A stretch of DNA of 64,000 bases from Poriferisodalis sp965208485 (GTDB taxonomy: Bacteria; Actinomycetota; Acidimicrobiia; Acidimicrobiales; Poriferisodalaceae). Positions 1-8,592 of the stretch are shown piece by piece (the stretch's first letter is position 1; each line of letters begins with the position of its first letter). The notes beneath the pieces are model-generated. The model searched no databases. It was not told where the DNA came from and saw nothing but the letters and a program-made list of their open reading frames with translations. The position numbers were made by a program, and so were the translations under genes. The stretch covers positions 62,001 to 126,000 of the forward strand of contig NZ_OZ242344.1 of the NCBI RefSeq assembly GCF_965208485.1. Direction: 5' to 3'.

Positions 1-2
1 TC

Positions 3-830
3 GGCGACGTGGCTGACATGGTCGCTCGGCCAGGTGCGCGGCTGCGCCGCGTCGCGCTGGTGGCCGGCACCCGGGAGTACCGGGAGGATCTGGTGACCGC
101 GATCGCTCAGCTGCGCGAGCGCAACGCGGCGGTGCGTGTCGTGTACTTGGATGCCCCCACTGAGGTGCTCGTGAGACGCTACGACGACACCCGCCGTCGG
201 CATCCGCTGCACACTGGCACTCTGCCGACGGTTGCCGATGCCCCGCACGATCCCCCTGTCGATCCCGCAGCTGATGCTGCAGCTGCCCCGAGTGCTGAGC
301 CCGTGGCGGATTCGGTCGTCGATGCCATCGAACTCGAGCGAGAGCTGCTCGCCGATGTACGCGAGACGGCCGATGTTGCCATCGACACGGGCGACCTGAA
401 CGTTCACGATCTGCGGGAGCGGGTGCACGATGAGTTCGGCTCGAGCGGCGACGAACTCCAGATGCGCACCGCGGTCATGTCGTTCGGATACAAGCACGGC
501 GTGCCGCGGGAGGCCGACCTGGTGTTCGACTGCCGGTTCCTGCCCAATCCGTACTGGGTGCCTGAATTGCGCCCGGACACCGGGCTGCACCCGGGCGTCC
601 GCGACTGGGTGCTCTCCCAAGGAGCGACCGTGACCTTTCTCGAGCACCTCATGCCGTTGCTCGAATCGCTGCTGCCCTCCTATCACGCCGAGGGCAAGTC
701 GTACCTCACGATCGCGCTGGGTTGCACCGGTGGGCGGCACCGCAGCGTGGCGATCGCCGAGGAGGTGGCCCGCCTGCTCATGGGGCAGGGCCACGACCTT
801 CACTGCCGACACCGCGACATCGCCCGCTGA
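3..830 (+). CDS. rapZ: RapZ-family RNase adapter / nucleotide-binding protein (5' partial)
   Basis: This is the C-terminal part of a RapZ (former UPF0042, YvcJ) protein. The N-terminal P-loop lies before the window, and the frame is open from base 3, so the GTG at 9 is probably not the real start. Supporting motifs are VVYLDAPTEVLVRRYDDTRRRHPL, near the middle, and the C-terminal signature IALGCTGGRHRSVAIAEEVA. RapZ proteins bind nucleotides and, in enterobacteria, adapt RNase E to a small RNA; in actinobacteria the role is less clear. A low-complexity Ala/Asp-rich insert lies at about residues 72-100 of the visible part. The gene is followed after 89 bp by gap, without the yvcK and whiA genes that usually come between. 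Confidence 0.93.
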   Translation, partial: GDVADMVARPGARLRRVALVAGTREYREDLVTAIAQLRERNAAVRVVYLDAPTEVLVRRYDDTRRRHPLHTGTLPTVADAPHDPPVDPAADAAAAPSAEPVADSVVDAIELERELLADVRETADVAIDTGDLNVHDLRERVHDEFGSSGDELQMRTAVMSFGYKHGVPREADLVFDCRFLPNPYWVPELRPDTGLHPGVRDWVLSQGATVTFLEHLMPLLESLLPSYHAEGKSYLTIALGCTGGRHRSVAIAEEVARLLMGQGHDLHCRHRDIAR

Positions 831-919
831 CCGCCATTCGCCCGCTAGACAGCTAGCGACAGATCGAGTCGGGGCGGCACCAGCCTGACGGGCTCGCGGG
901 ATGAAGAGGACGGCAGCAG

Positions 920-1924
920 ATGAGCGTGCGCGTGGGCGTCAACGGCTTCGGTCGGATCGGGCGCAACTTCTATCGGGCGGCAGACCGCTCCGGCAGCGAC
1001 ATCGAGATCGTGGCGGTGAACGACCTAGGCGACACCGCCACCATGGCCCACCTGCTGAAGTACGACTCGGTGCTCGGAAACCTGCCGCACGAGATCGAAG
1101 CCACTCCCGGCGGCATCTCGATCGACGGCACCGTGCTGCCCGTGCTGTCCGAGCGCAGCCCCGCCGACTTGCCTTGGGCCGACTACGGCGTCGACGTCGT
1201 GGTGGAGTCCACCGGCATCTTCGCGTCCCGCGACAAGGCGGCGATGCACCTCGACGCCGGCGCCCCCTTCGTGATCGTTTCCGCTCCGGCGTCCGGGGCC
1301 GACGCCACGTTCGTGGTCGGCGTGAACGACGCCGACTTCGACCCTGACAACCACCGGGTCATCTCGAATGCGAGCTGTACGACCAACTGCTTCGTTCCGA
1401 TGGTGCAAGTACTGGATCAGGCGTTCGGCGTGCAGCAGGGGCTGATGACCACCATCCACGCCTACACCGGCGACCAGTCGCTGGTGGACGGACCGCATGG
1501 GGATCTGCGCCGCGCCCGCGCCGCGGCCGTGAACATCATCCCGACCTCCACCGGAGCAGCCCGAGCCACCGGCCTGGTGCTGCAGGCCATGGCCGGCAAG
1601 CTCGACGGCACGTCGCTGAGAGTGCCCATTCCGGATGGGTCGATCACCGACTTCACCGCGGTGCTGGACGCAAGCCCCAGCAGTGACGAGGTCAACGCTG
1701 CCTTCGCCAAGGCGGCCGCAGACGGGCCGCTGGCGGGCGTGCTCGACTACTCCACCGATCCGCTGGTCAGTGCAGACATCGTCGGCAACCCGGCCAGCTG
1801 CGTGTTCGACGCCGGGCTGACGATGGTGATGGGCAACATGGTCAAGGTCCTCGGCTGGTACGACAACGAGTGGGGGTACTCGAACCGGCTCGTCGACCTG
1901 GTGGACATCACCTGCAATCGATGA
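920..1924 (+). CDS. gap: Type I glyceraldehyde-3-phosphate dehydrogenase
   Basis: The gene encodes a 334-residue enzyme that oxidises glyceraldehyde 3-phosphate to 1,3-bisphosphoglycerate with NAD in cytosolic glycolysis. The N-terminus carries the Rossmann motif GVNGFGRIGRNFYRA. The catalytic cysteine is C153 in ISNASCTTNC, and the C-terminal NEWGYSNR block is intact. Length is normal for the family. An ATG at 920 follows a purine-rich GAAGAGGACGG stretch. It is the first gene of gap-pgk-tpiA, all on the plus strand, which supports co-transcription of lower glycolysis. Confidence 0.98.
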   Translation: MSVRVGVNGFGRIGRNFYRAADRSGSDIEIVAVNDLGDTATMAHLLKYDSVLGNLPHEIEATPGGISIDGTVLPVLSERSPADLPWADYGVDVVVESTGIFASRDKAAMHLDAGAPFVIVSAPASGADATFVVGVNDADFDPDNHRVISNASCTTNCFVPMVQVLDQAFGVQQGLMTTIHAYTGDQSLVDGPHGDLRRARAAAVNIIPTSTGAARATGLVLQAMAGKLDGTSLRVPIPDGSITDFTAVLDASPSSDEVNAAFAKAAADGPLAGVLDYSTDPLVSADIVGNPASCVFDAGLTMVMGNMVKVLGWYDNEWGYSNRLVDLVDITCNR

Positions 1925-1937
1925 GGCCGAGCACCGG

Positions 1938-2060
1938 GTTCGAGCGGCCCGCGAGCGAAGCGAGCCAGAGCGGAAAGCACAGGGCGAAGCCGTGGCCCGA
2001 GCGGCCCGTGAGTCCGTACTGAATCGATTTCGGGAACATGAGCGGGAAACAACAGGTGAC
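1938..2060 (+). repeat. Dispersed repeat, copy A (one and a half units)
   Basis: The gap-pgk intergenic region is filled by a copy of a dispersed repeat. A partial unit (about 1938-1981) is followed by a longer one (about 1981-2060) with the core GCCGTGGCCCGAGCGGCC, which recurs at 27520, 40430, 40885 and 59110. Read in one frame the core gives GEAVARAARESV, matching the peptide encoded by copies C and D. It overlaps the 5' end of the annotated pgk frame, so it affects the choice of pgk start. Confidence 0.8.
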
Positions 2061-3231
2061 GCAGAAGAAGGCCTTCCTGCCGACGCTCGAAGATCTCGAA
2101 CGGCAGCTCGGGGGTCTCGACGGTCGGCGCATCCTCGTGCGCTGCGACTTCAACGTCCCGCTGCGAAGCACACCTGATGGCCGGATCGAGATCAGCGACG
2201 ACTTGCGCATTCGTGAGGCGCTGCCGACGCTGTCGTGGCTGACTGAGCGGGGTGCGGACGTCACCGCCTGTTCTCACCTCGGTCGACCTGCGGGTGCCCC
2301 AGACGAGCGCTTCTCGCTCGCTCCGGTTGCCGAACGTCTCGCCGTATCCGCTTCGGGCGTGGCCTTGGTGGAGAACCTCCGCTTCCATTCGGGGGAGGCG
2401 GCGAACGACCCTGCATTCGTCGACTCCCTGGTTGCAGGCGAGATTGCGGTCCGCTTCGGCAATGGGACGAGATCTGCTCCCTTTGATGGCTATGTGAATG
2501 ACGCCTTCGGCGTCAGCCACCGGGTCCACGCGTCGATCGTGGGTCCCCCCCGTTATCTGCCGAGCGCAGCCGGTCGGCTGCTTGCCCGCGAGGTCGACGT
2601 GCTCGGCGGCCTGCGCGCCGATGCTCGGCGGCCGTTCGTGGCAGTGCTCGGCGGGGCCAAGATCAGCGACAAGCTCGGCGTCGTCGAGGCACTCTCGGGG
2701 ACAGTCGACACGCTGGTGATCGGGGGCGGGATGTGCTTCACCTTCCTGTCGGCCCTAGGTCATGGGGTCGGGGACTCGCTCTGCGAACCCGACTTCATCG
2801 AGACTTGCGAGCGGTTGCTGTCCGGCGGCGCCAACATCGTGCTCCCGAGCGATATCACGGCGCTGGATGCGGGCGGCACAGTGCGCCAGATGGGCCGCAG
2901 CCTTCCTGAGGGGTGCCGCGGCCTCGACATCGGTCCCGGCTCGGCTGCGGAGTTCGACGACGTCATCGCCCCTGCCAGAACCGTGTTCTGGAACGGCCCG
3001 ATGGGGCTGTTCGAGGATGAGCGGTTCGTCGCCGGGACTCGCGCAGTCGCGCAGTCGATGGCTGACTCCCGGGCGTTCGCCGTGGTCGGCGGGGGCGACA
3101 GTGCAGCGGCGGTGGCCCAATTCGGCTTGGCGCCCTACATGGACCACATCTCGACCGGCGGAGGAGCGGGACTTGAACTGATCGAGCGCGGCGACCTGCC
3201 GGGGCTCGCTGCGCTGCGAGACTCGCCCTAG
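2038..3231 (+). CDS. pgk: Phosphoglycerate kinase
   Basis: The enzyme of about 397 residues transfers phosphate from 1,3-bisphosphoglycerate to ADP. Visible family blocks are RILVRCDFNVPL near the N-terminus, TACSHLGRP, the FGVSHRVHAS region and AVLGGAKISDKLGVVEAL; the C-terminal glycine-rich GGGDSAAAV is also intact. The start is uncertain: the ATG at 2038 lies inside dispersed repeat copy A, while the GTG at 2056 directly precedes the first residues typical of the family (TQKKAFLPTLEDL). A start at 2056 would give 391 residues. The gene sits between gap and tpiA. Confidence 0.97.
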   Translation: MSGKQQVTQKKAFLPTLEDLERQLGGLDGRRILVRCDFNVPLRSTPDGRIEISDDLRIREALPTLSWLTERGADVTACSHLGRPAGAPDERFSLAPVAERLAVSASGVALVENLRFHSGEAANDPAFVDSLVAGEIAVRFGNGTRSAPFDGYVNDAFGVSHRVHASIVGPPRYLPSAAGRLLAREVDVLGGLRADARRPFVAVLGGAKISDKLGVVEALSGTVDTLVIGGGMCFTFLSALGHGVGDSLCEPDFIETCERLLSGGANIVLPSDITALDAGGTVRQMGRSLPEGCRGLDIGPGSAAEFDDVIAPARTVFWNGPMGLFEDERFVAGTRAVAQSMADSRAFAVVGGGDSAAAVAQFGLAPYMDHISTGGGAGLELIERGDLPGLAALRDSP

Positions 3232-3346
3232 GTGAGGGGGCAGACGATGAGCCGAACGCCGCTCATTTCGGGCACGACCCGCCATGGGGGCGGGCCATTG
3301 CGATGAGGGGGCAGACGATGAGCCGAACGCCGCTCATCTCGGGCAA
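3232..3346 (+). repeat. Direct duplication of the tpiA translation start region
   Basis: About 42 bp containing the GAGGGGGC ribosome binding site, the ATG and the first eight tpiA codons occur twice: 3233-3274 and 3304-3345, 71 bp apart, with one mismatch. The first copy opens a 19-codon frame (3247-3306, MSRTPLISGTTRHGGGPLR) that stops with a TGA inside the true tpiA ribosome binding region. It could be a neutral duplication or a translated leader coupled to tpiA. Confidence 0.9.
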
Positions 3347-4151
3347 CTGGAAAATGCACCTCAACCATCTCGAGGCGATCCAGCTATGCCAGAAGCTGAG
3401 CTACGAGCTGGCACGTCACCGCTACGAACAGGTCGAGGTCAGCCTGCACCCGCCGTTCGTCGACCTGCGCTCGTGCCAGACCGTCATCGACGCCGACCGG
3501 CTCGAGTTCAAGCTCGGGGCGCAGAACTGCCACGACCAGAACCAGGGCGCCTTCACCGGCGAGGTCTCGGCGGCGATGCTGGCCAAGCTGGACGTGAGCT
3601 ACGTCATCGTCGGCCACAGCGAGCGGCGGGCGCTCTTCGGCGAGACCGACGAGATCGTCGCAGCAAAGGCTGCCGCCGTCGCCGAAGCGGACATGACACC
3701 GATTGTCTGTGTGGGAGAAACACTCGAAGAGCGTGAAGCGGGCCGAGCCGCTGAGGTTGTCAGCACGCAGCTGCGGGGCAGCCTCGCCAAGCTCAGCCGC
3801 GCGCAGTTCGAGACGCTGGTGGTGGCCTACGAACCCGTGTGGGCAATCGGCACCGGCCGCAACGCCGAGCCGCGGGACGCCCAAGAGATGTGCGCCACGG
3901 CTCGCCAGGTGATCGATGACATTCGCCGAGGCGTCGGCAGCGGGGTCCGCATCCAGTACGGGGGAAGCGTCAAACCAGTCAACGCCCAAGAGCTGCTCGC
4001 ACAGCCGGACATCGACGGTGCCCTAGTAGGCGGCGCCTCCCTCGACCCAGTCCAGTTCGCCCGCATCGTCCAAGCTGCTTTGCAGGCGTGCATCAGCATC
4101 AAGGCAGCGCGACAGGCGAAGAACCAAGATCGAAAGAACCAAGATCGATAG
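3318..4151 (+). CDS. tpiA: Triosephosphate isomerase
   Basis: The enzyme interconverts dihydroxyacetone phosphate and glyceraldehyde 3-phosphate. Catalytic regions are ISGNWKMHLN at the N-terminus, the histidine in IVGHSERR and the glutamate in AYEPVWAIGTG; the phosphate-binding YGGSVKP block follows. The ATG at 3318 is preferred over 3303 because it gives the usual short N-terminus and has GAGGGGG 7 bases upstream. The C-terminus is extended by a Lys/Arg-rich tail ending in two copies of NQDR from a 14-bp tandem duplication. It is the last gene of gap-pgk-tpiA and is followed by a long inverted repeat. Confidence 0.97.
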   Translation: MSRTPLISGNWKMHLNHLEAIQLCQKLSYELARHRYEQVEVSLHPPFVDLRSCQTVIDADRLEFKLGAQNCHDQNQGAFTGEVSAAMLAKLDVSYVIVGHSERRALFGETDEIVAAKAAAVAEADMTPIVCVGETLEEREAGRAAEVVSTQLRGSLAKLSRAQFETLVVAYEPVWAIGTGRNAEPRDAQEMCATARQVIDDIRRGVGSGVRIQYGGSVKPVNAQELLAQPDIDGALVGGASLDPVQFARIVQAALQACISIKAARQAKNQDRKNQDR

Positions 4152-4157
4152 GGAAGG

Positions 4158-4260
4158 GGGCGGGACGCGGTACCCGCGCGCAGTTATGAGGCGCCAAAGC
4201 CCATCCACAGCTCAGCAATGGCGCCTCATCTGTTTGAAGCACGGGTGCCGTGTCCCGCCC
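4158..4260. terminator. Nested inverted repeat downstream of tpiA, possible terminator
   Basis: Outer arms of 19 bp (4158-4176 and 4242-4260) are complementary except for two positions. Inside them a second, perfect 10-bp inverted repeat pairs ATGAGGCGCC (4186-4195) with GGCGCCTCAT (4220-4229). The structure could end the gap-pgk-tpiA transcript, although no T run follows. It could equally be a small non-autonomous palindromic element. Confidence 0.55.
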
Positions 4261-4290
4261 TCATCCCGGTCGCGAGACCCGAGTTGCAGG

Positions 4291-4319
4291 TTGCAAGTTG
4301 TTCCCGAAGTGGGTACTAT
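4291..4319 (+). promoter_or_regulatory. Candidate sigma-70-type promoter for the phasin-like gene
   Basis: TTGCAA (4291-4296) and TACTAT (4314-4319) are separated by 17 bp, close to the housekeeping consensus. The CDS begins 59 bp after the -10 box. The -35 region overlaps short direct repeats containing GTTGCA (4283-4297), and similar TTGCA boxes occur at the PHA operon promoter near 9623-9668. Confidence 0.55.
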
Positions 4320-4377
4320 TTCTAACAGCGTCGGTGACCACCCTCCGGCGCTTCCCTCTCACACCGGAGCAACCCCC

Positions 4378-4650
4378 ATGGCCGTGCTTGATTCCGTCCG
4401 CGAAATGCAGGACCGCACCCTCGAGCAGATGAAGACTGCCCAGGAGCAGTTCGTCTCGATGAACGAGCGTGTTGCCGAGGCATGGCTGTCTGCTGTGCCC
4501 GCAATGTCGGGTCCGTTCGCGGAGTACCTGCCCAAGCCCACTGAGGTGATTGACACCTACTTCGGCTTTTTGGGCCGGGTTCACGAGGCCAACAAGGACT
4601 GCGCCTCCCGCATCGCTGCTGCGTGGCAGCGTGCCAGCGAGGACGCCTAG
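4378..4650 (+). CDS. Small phasin-like helical protein
   Basis: A 90-residue protein starting MAVLDSVREMQDRTLEQMK. The ATG at 4378 is chosen because it directly follows the CCGGAGCAACCCCC leader and gives a compact, fully helical protein; the open frame further upstream reads through the hairpin region. Composition (amphipathic helices, YFGFLGRVHEANK motif) resembles phasin-like PHA-granule proteins or the N-terminal part of actinobacterial HbhA-like proteins. It lies 5 bp before an XRE regulator, an order reminiscent of the Rv0474/hbhA pair but reversed. A PHA role is inference, supported by phaC about 6 kb away. Confidence 0.6.
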   Translation: MAVLDSVREMQDRTLEQMKTAQEQFVSMNERVAEAWLSAVPAMSGPFAEYLPKPTEVIDTYFGFLGRVHEANKDCASRIAAAWQRASEDA

Positions 4651-4655
4651 GCCTC

Positions 4656-5045
4656 ATGGCCCCCTCCGACCCTGACGCCGCTGACGCGGACGATCGGCGG
4701 TCGGCAAGCCCGTTCCCGGGCTTTGACCAGCTCGGCGACTTCATCCGGGCTCAGCGCGAACTGATGGAGCTGAGCCAGCGTCAGCTCGCCAAGATGGCAC
4801 GACTGTCCAATCCCTATCTCAGCCAGATCGAGCGGGGGCTGCACGAGCCGTCCGTTCGAGTGCTCAAGGCACTTGCCGAGGCGCTGAATGTGCGGGCGGC
4901 CACCCTGCTGTCGTATGCAGGCCTGATGGACCGCGACGACGTTCCCACCGTCGTCGAGGCGATCCAGGCCGACCCGAATCTCACTGATGAGCAGAAGACT
5001 GCACTGTTGGGCGTCTACCGCAGTTTCGGTGCCGGCGAGGCCTGA
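4656..5045 (+). CDS. XRE-family helix-turn-helix regulator
   Basis: A 129-residue cytoplasmic DNA-binding protein. The HTH spans about residues 28-85: LGDFIRAQRELMELSQRQLA is followed by NPYLSQIERGLHEPSVRVLKALAEAL, a canonical XRE pattern. The C-terminal part (LMDRDDVPTVVEAIQADPNL, then TDEQKTALLGVYRSF) resembles actinobacterial regulators of the Rv0474 type. The ATG at 4656 lies 5 bp after the phasin-like gene stop, so the two are probably co-transcribed. Control of PHA or lipid genes is a reasonable guess only. Confidence 0.85.
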   Translation: MAPSDPDAADADDRRSASPFPGFDQLGDFIRAQRELMELSQRQLAKMARLSNPYLSQIERGLHEPSVRVLKALAEALNVRAATLLSYAGLMDRDDVPTVVEAIQADPNLTDEQKTALLGVYRSFGAGEA

Positions 5046-5051
5046 ACCGGC

Positions 5052-6656
5052 ATGACCTCGTCGGGTGTCGTCGATGTCGCGGGCAACAGTCTGTGGAGTG
5101 TCGCGTTGCGCATGGGAGCCACCGACGCCGCGCTGACCGCAGCGCGGTGGTGGGCGTCAATCCGATGGGGCATGGGAAGTGCCTCGGCAGTCGCCGCTGC
5201 TGCGCTGCGGTTCGGCGGCCGCACGGCCATCGTCGACGATGCCGGATCGATCGACTACCGCGACCTCGACAGAGCTGCGAGCAGCGTGGCTGCACGGCTG
5301 CGGGCTGCGGCCGCGCAGCCCGACGGCAGCCTCGGCGCGGTCGGCATCCTGTGCCGCAATCACCGCTGGTTTGTCGCGACGCTCGTCGCCGCAGAACGCG
5401 CGGGCTGCGACACCGTTCTGCTCTCGACTGCGTTGCCTGCCTCGAACCTCGCCGAAGTCTGTGCGAGGGACGGCGTTGCGGTCATTGTGGCCGACGACGA
5501 GTTTGCTGACGTCATCTCCCAGTCGGGCACGGCCGCGACCGTCATCGAAGCGGACGGCGACGGCACGAACTCCATGGCCCGCATCGCAGCCGAAGGCCTG
5601 CCGTGCTCGCCGCCGACGCGGCGTCCGAAGCTCGTGCTGCTCACTTCCGGCACTACGGGCGCTCCCAAGAGTGCGGTCCGGCCGCTGAGGACCACTCGTT
5701 CCGGCGGGACGGGCATGCTGCGGCGGGTGCCCTATCGCATCGGCGATCGGTACTTCATCGCCGCGCCGCTGTTTCACGCGTGGGGTCTGAGCCAGCACTT
5801 CGTCGGCTTGGCCACCGCCAGCACGATCGAGATGCGGCGGCGTTTCGAAGCGACCGAGGTTGCCGGCTTGATGTGCGAACGGCGGTTCGACGCGCTGGTT
5901 GTGGTGCCCTTGATGCTGCGCCGCATGCTCGATCTGCCGATTGAGCCTCCACCGACTCGGCGACCACGCATGGTGCTCAGCAGCGGCAACGTGCTGTCGG
6001 GAGACTTGGCCCGGGAGTGGATGGATCGCTACGGCGACTGTCTCTACAACGTCTATGGCTCGACGGAGACCGCCATCGGGACTATCGCCGACCCTGTCGA
6101 TCTGCGGGCCGCTCCCGGCACCGTGGGTCGCCCGCCGGACGGCGTCACGCTCACCATCCTCGATGACGACGGGATGCCCGCGCCGAAGGGCACCCGTGGC
6201 TGGGTGCATCTCGCTAGCACGGCACAATTCCTCGGTTATACGGACGGCAGCGACGGCGACCGCGCCGGCACGCTCATGGCGACCGGTGACATCGGACGTC
6301 TCGATGCCGAAGGTCGGCTGCACATCTCAGGTCGCGCCAACGACATGATCGTGACCGGCGGCGAGAACGTCTTCCCTTCCAGCGTCGAAGAAGTGCTGGG
6401 TCGCCATCCCGGCGTCGAGGTGGCAGCGGTGGTCGGCGTCTCCGATCCCGAATTCGGTCAGCGCGTGGCGGCATTCGTCGTTCAGCACCCGCGTCGTCGA
6501 GTCGACTTGGACGAGCTGCGATCATGGGTTGCCAAGCGCTTGCCGAGTTTCATGGTTCCCCGCGACATCCACTTCGTGGATGCTCTGCCCATGACGACGA
6601 CGGGAAAGGTCGTGCGGCACCGGCTGGCTGTGCTGGGAAATCCCGATCGCGTGTAG
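5052..6656 (+). CDS. AMP-dependent acyl-CoA synthetase/ligase
   Basis: A 534-residue adenylate-forming enzyme that activates a carboxylic acid to its CoA thioester through an acyl-AMP intermediate. Motifs in order are the P-loop-like LLTSGTTGAPKSAV (about 195-208), YGSTETAIG, the TGDIGRLDAEGRLHISGRAND block, ENVFPSSVEEVL, and the C-terminal catalytic lysine in TTTGKVVRHRL. Length suits fatty-acid or aromatic acyl-CoA ligases; the substrate cannot be told from sequence alone. It begins 6 bp after the XRE gene and is likely in the same operon. Confidence 0.95.
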   Translation: MTSSGVVDVAGNSLWSVALRMGATDAALTAARWWASIRWGMGSASAVAAAALRFGGRTAIVDDAGSIDYRDLDRAASSVAARLRAAAAQPDGSLGAVGILCRNHRWFVATLVAAERAGCDTVLLSTALPASNLAEVCARDGVAVIVADDEFADVISQSGTAATVIEADGDGTNSMARIAAEGLPCSPPTRRPKLVLLTSGTTGAPKSAVRPLRTTRSGGTGMLRRVPYRIGDRYFIAAPLFHAWGLSQHFVGLATASTIEMRRRFEATEVAGLMCERRFDALVVVPLMLRRMLDLPIEPPPTRRPRMVLSSGNVLSGDLAREWMDRYGDCLYNVYGSTETAIGTIADPVDLRAAPGTVGRPPDGVTLTILDDDGMPAPKGTRGWVHLASTAQFLGYTDGSDGDRAGTLMATGDIGRLDAEGRLHISGRANDMIVTGGENVFPSSVEEVLGRHPGVEVAAVVGVSDPEFGQRVAAFVVQHPRRRVDLDELRSWVAKRLPSFMVPRDIHFVDALPMTTTGKVVRHRLAVLGNPDRV

Positions 6657-6703
6657 TGCACCCTCAGCCGTGTGTTGCGCCGTTCAGCAGCGCGTAGCGC
6701 CGT

Positions 6704-7933
6704 TCAACGAGGTGGTGACGACGCCAAGCGGCCGAACGTCTCGAGCGCTGCCCGGTCGACATAGCGGGTGACCTCGCGCTCGAACGGGTAGGAGAGGTGC
6801 GAACCTTGGTACCACAGCATGTCAGGGCGCTCCCAGTGCTCCCACAGTGTCTTGATGTTGCCGGGGCGCACCCAGCGGTCGAGCAGGCCGGCGTAGATGT
6901 AGCGGCGCTCGCGGGGCACCTTGCAGGGCAGCGACAGCGGTGACACCACCGAGAGGATCTGCTCGTAGGACTCCCACGACAGTCCCCACTGCTCGTAGAA
7001 CGGCGGCAGCAGCGGCTCGACCTGCCGGCGCGTGCCGCGCGCCAGGTCGCTCTCGGGAGCCCCGGCGATCACTGCCGCCAAGTCGTCCTCGAGTGCAGCG
7101 GTCATGGCAGCCATGTAGCCGCCCAGCGAGATCCCGGACACCGCGACGGCGGTTGCCTCATGCTGGTCGTGTACCCAGCCGATGATCCGGCGGATGTCCC
7201 ACGCGCCCTGCGCCACGGTGAACACGGTGTTCATGGCGCCTGCGTGGATGACTCGTGAGCCGCTCACGCCGATCGCTCGCGGACCGTGGAGCGGCAGAAC
7301 GACGGCGATCACGTTGAGGCCCCAGCGCCGGTGGAGCCGGTGCGCGTACAGCATCCACATGTCCAACTCGGGTTCGCCGGTGCGGTAGCCGTTGACGGCC
7401 ACAACCCACGGACGAGGCTGATCGGCGTGCTGCAGCATCCATGCGTGGGTGGTGCGCACCGGCCGGTAGCTCATCCAGCGCTCCCGTCCGGGCTCGCCGG
7501 GCCACGGTTCGAACTCGCTGCTGAACCGGACGTGCCAGAAGTCGGCATCGCCCGCCGAGATGGCGCGTATGTCCACACCGGTGTCGAGGGGCGGGGGAGT
7601 GCGGTGGTAGGCGGCGGGGTCGTCCAGCCAGCCGCGCTCAGCGTAGAGCCGGTGGGCCTCGGACAGCTCGGAGCGAAGGCGCTGGCGGAACGGTCCGTCG
7701 GGAATCCGCATGCGGGCCGTCGCCAATTCGACTTGCAGCGCCCACTCGTCGATCAGCCATTTCCAAGCGGCGGCGGGCGACTGGCGCACCGCAGGCAAGT
7801 CATCCTCGTTGTGGCCCCGGATCCACTCTGTCACCGACCCGGCCACGCGGCATCCGGGGCGCAGCGGCGAGGGGACCCGGCGGGAGGCCGGCCTCCCGCC
7901 GGGAGAGCGAGCATCAGTGTGGGCGGGTGCCAT
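6704..7933 (-). CDS. Alpha/beta hydrolase family protein
   Basis: A 409-residue predicted serine hydrolase. The nucleophile elbow is GISLGGYMA (about residue 268), and a conserved VLPLHGPRAIG block precedes it. The architecture and the PLHGPR motif recall the ABHD18/DUF2048-like hydrolase group. The N-terminal 40 residues are Arg/Pro/Ala-rich and may not all be translated; a GTG at the VTEWIRGHNEDD segment is an alternative start. It lies downstream of and codirectional with the MarR gene (31 bp gap), and convergent with the acyl-CoA ligase. The substrate is unknown. Confidence 0.85.
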   Translation of the reverse strand: MAPAHTDARSPGGRPASRRVPSPLRPGCRVAGSVTEWIRGHNEDDLPAVRQSPAAAWKWLIDEWALQVELATARMRIPDGPFRQRLRSELSEAHRLYAERGWLDDPAAYHRTPPPLDTGVDIRAISAGDADFWHVRFSSEFEPWPGEPGRERWMSYRPVRTTHAWMLQHADQPRPWVVAVNGYRTGEPELDMWMLYAHRLHRRWGLNVIAVVLPLHGPRAIGVSGSRVIHAGAMNTVFTVAQGAWDIRRIIGWVHDQHEATAVAVSGISLGGYMAAMTAALEDDLAAVIAGAPESDLARGTRRQVEPLLPPFYEQWGLSWESYEQILSVVSPLSLPCKVPRERRYIYAGLLDRWVRPGNIKTLWEHWERPDMLWYQGSHLSYPFEREVTRYVDRAALETFGRLASSPPR

Positions 7934-7964
7934 TCGGTGTCAAGTCTCTCTTGGTGATCCGGTT

Positions 7965-8573
7965 CTACAGAGCTTGGGCGTCAAGCCGTGCGAGCGCCGC
8001 GTCGGTCGACACGAGCATGCGTTGCAGCAAGTCTGCAAGAGCTTCTCGTTCGCTGGTGTCGAACACGGCGAAGATCTCTTCGTAGATGCGATAGGCGCGG
8101 GCCACGAAGTACTGGTGGCGGGCCGCTCCGAGATCGGTCAGCTCGACCAGCACTTCCCGGTGGTCGCGCTCGGCGCGCTGCTTGTAGACGAGTCCGTCGG
8201 TCTCGAGCCTGGTGACCGCACGGGTGACGGTGCTGGGTTCCACGTCCATGATGTCGGCGAGCGTCCGGATGGTCGCCGGCCCGTTGCCGGCCACAGCGTC
8301 CAGCGCACGGAACTGACCCGGCTCGATGGACTGCGATCCGCCGCCGAGAACATGCCGACGTAGGCGTTCGACTGTCGGTCCGAGCCGGGCGGCGCGCCAC
8401 AATGCCGCGACTTTGTGGTCGAGATCCCAGTCGTCACCCCAGTCGGCGGATGGGGGAGCACTCGGCTGCCGCGCGTCACGGAGGCGGGGCAGTCCGAGCG
8501 TGCGGCGAAGGCCGCTGCCCCCGGACTGCGCTGGGCCTCCCGCGCCCTGCTGGTCCATATCGATCATGTACAT
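7965..8573 (-). CDS. MarR-family transcriptional regulator
   Basis: A 202-residue winged-helix regulator. The HTH region contains ATIRTLADIMDVEPSTVTRA, the wing RLETDGLVYKQRAERDHREV and the dimerising C-terminal helices; about 55 N-terminal residues are low complexity. Its start codon lies only about 20 bp from the left end of the IS5-type element, so the native upstream sequence has been displaced. On the other side of the IS lies a promoter with a MarR-like palindrome (9651-9668), suggesting that before insertion this gene faced and controlled the PHA operon. Confidence 0.9.
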   Translation of the reverse strand: MYMIDMDQQGAGGPAQSGGSGLRRTLGLPRLRDARQPSAPPSADWGDDWDLDHKVAALWRAARLGPTVERLRRHVLGGGSQSIEPGQFRALDAVAGNGPATIRTLADIMDVEPSTVTRAVTRLETDGLVYKQRAERDHREVLVELTDLGAARHQYFVARAYRIYEEIFAVFDTSEREALADLLQRMLVSTDAALARLDAQAL

Positions 8574-8592
8574 CGGCTGCCTTCATAGCTTA

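Noticed and set aside
1747..2529. A long minus-strand frame opposite gap and pgk
   Set aside because: Antisense shadow without recognised motifs, overlapping two certain genes.
3303..3317. Upstream ATG as the tpiA start
   Set aside because: It would add MRGQT in front of the conserved start and use the ribosome binding site as coding sequence; the ATG at 3318 fits better.
4250..4650. An upstream-extended start for the phasin-like gene
   Set aside because: The extension would run through the hairpin, the promoter and a region without coding character.
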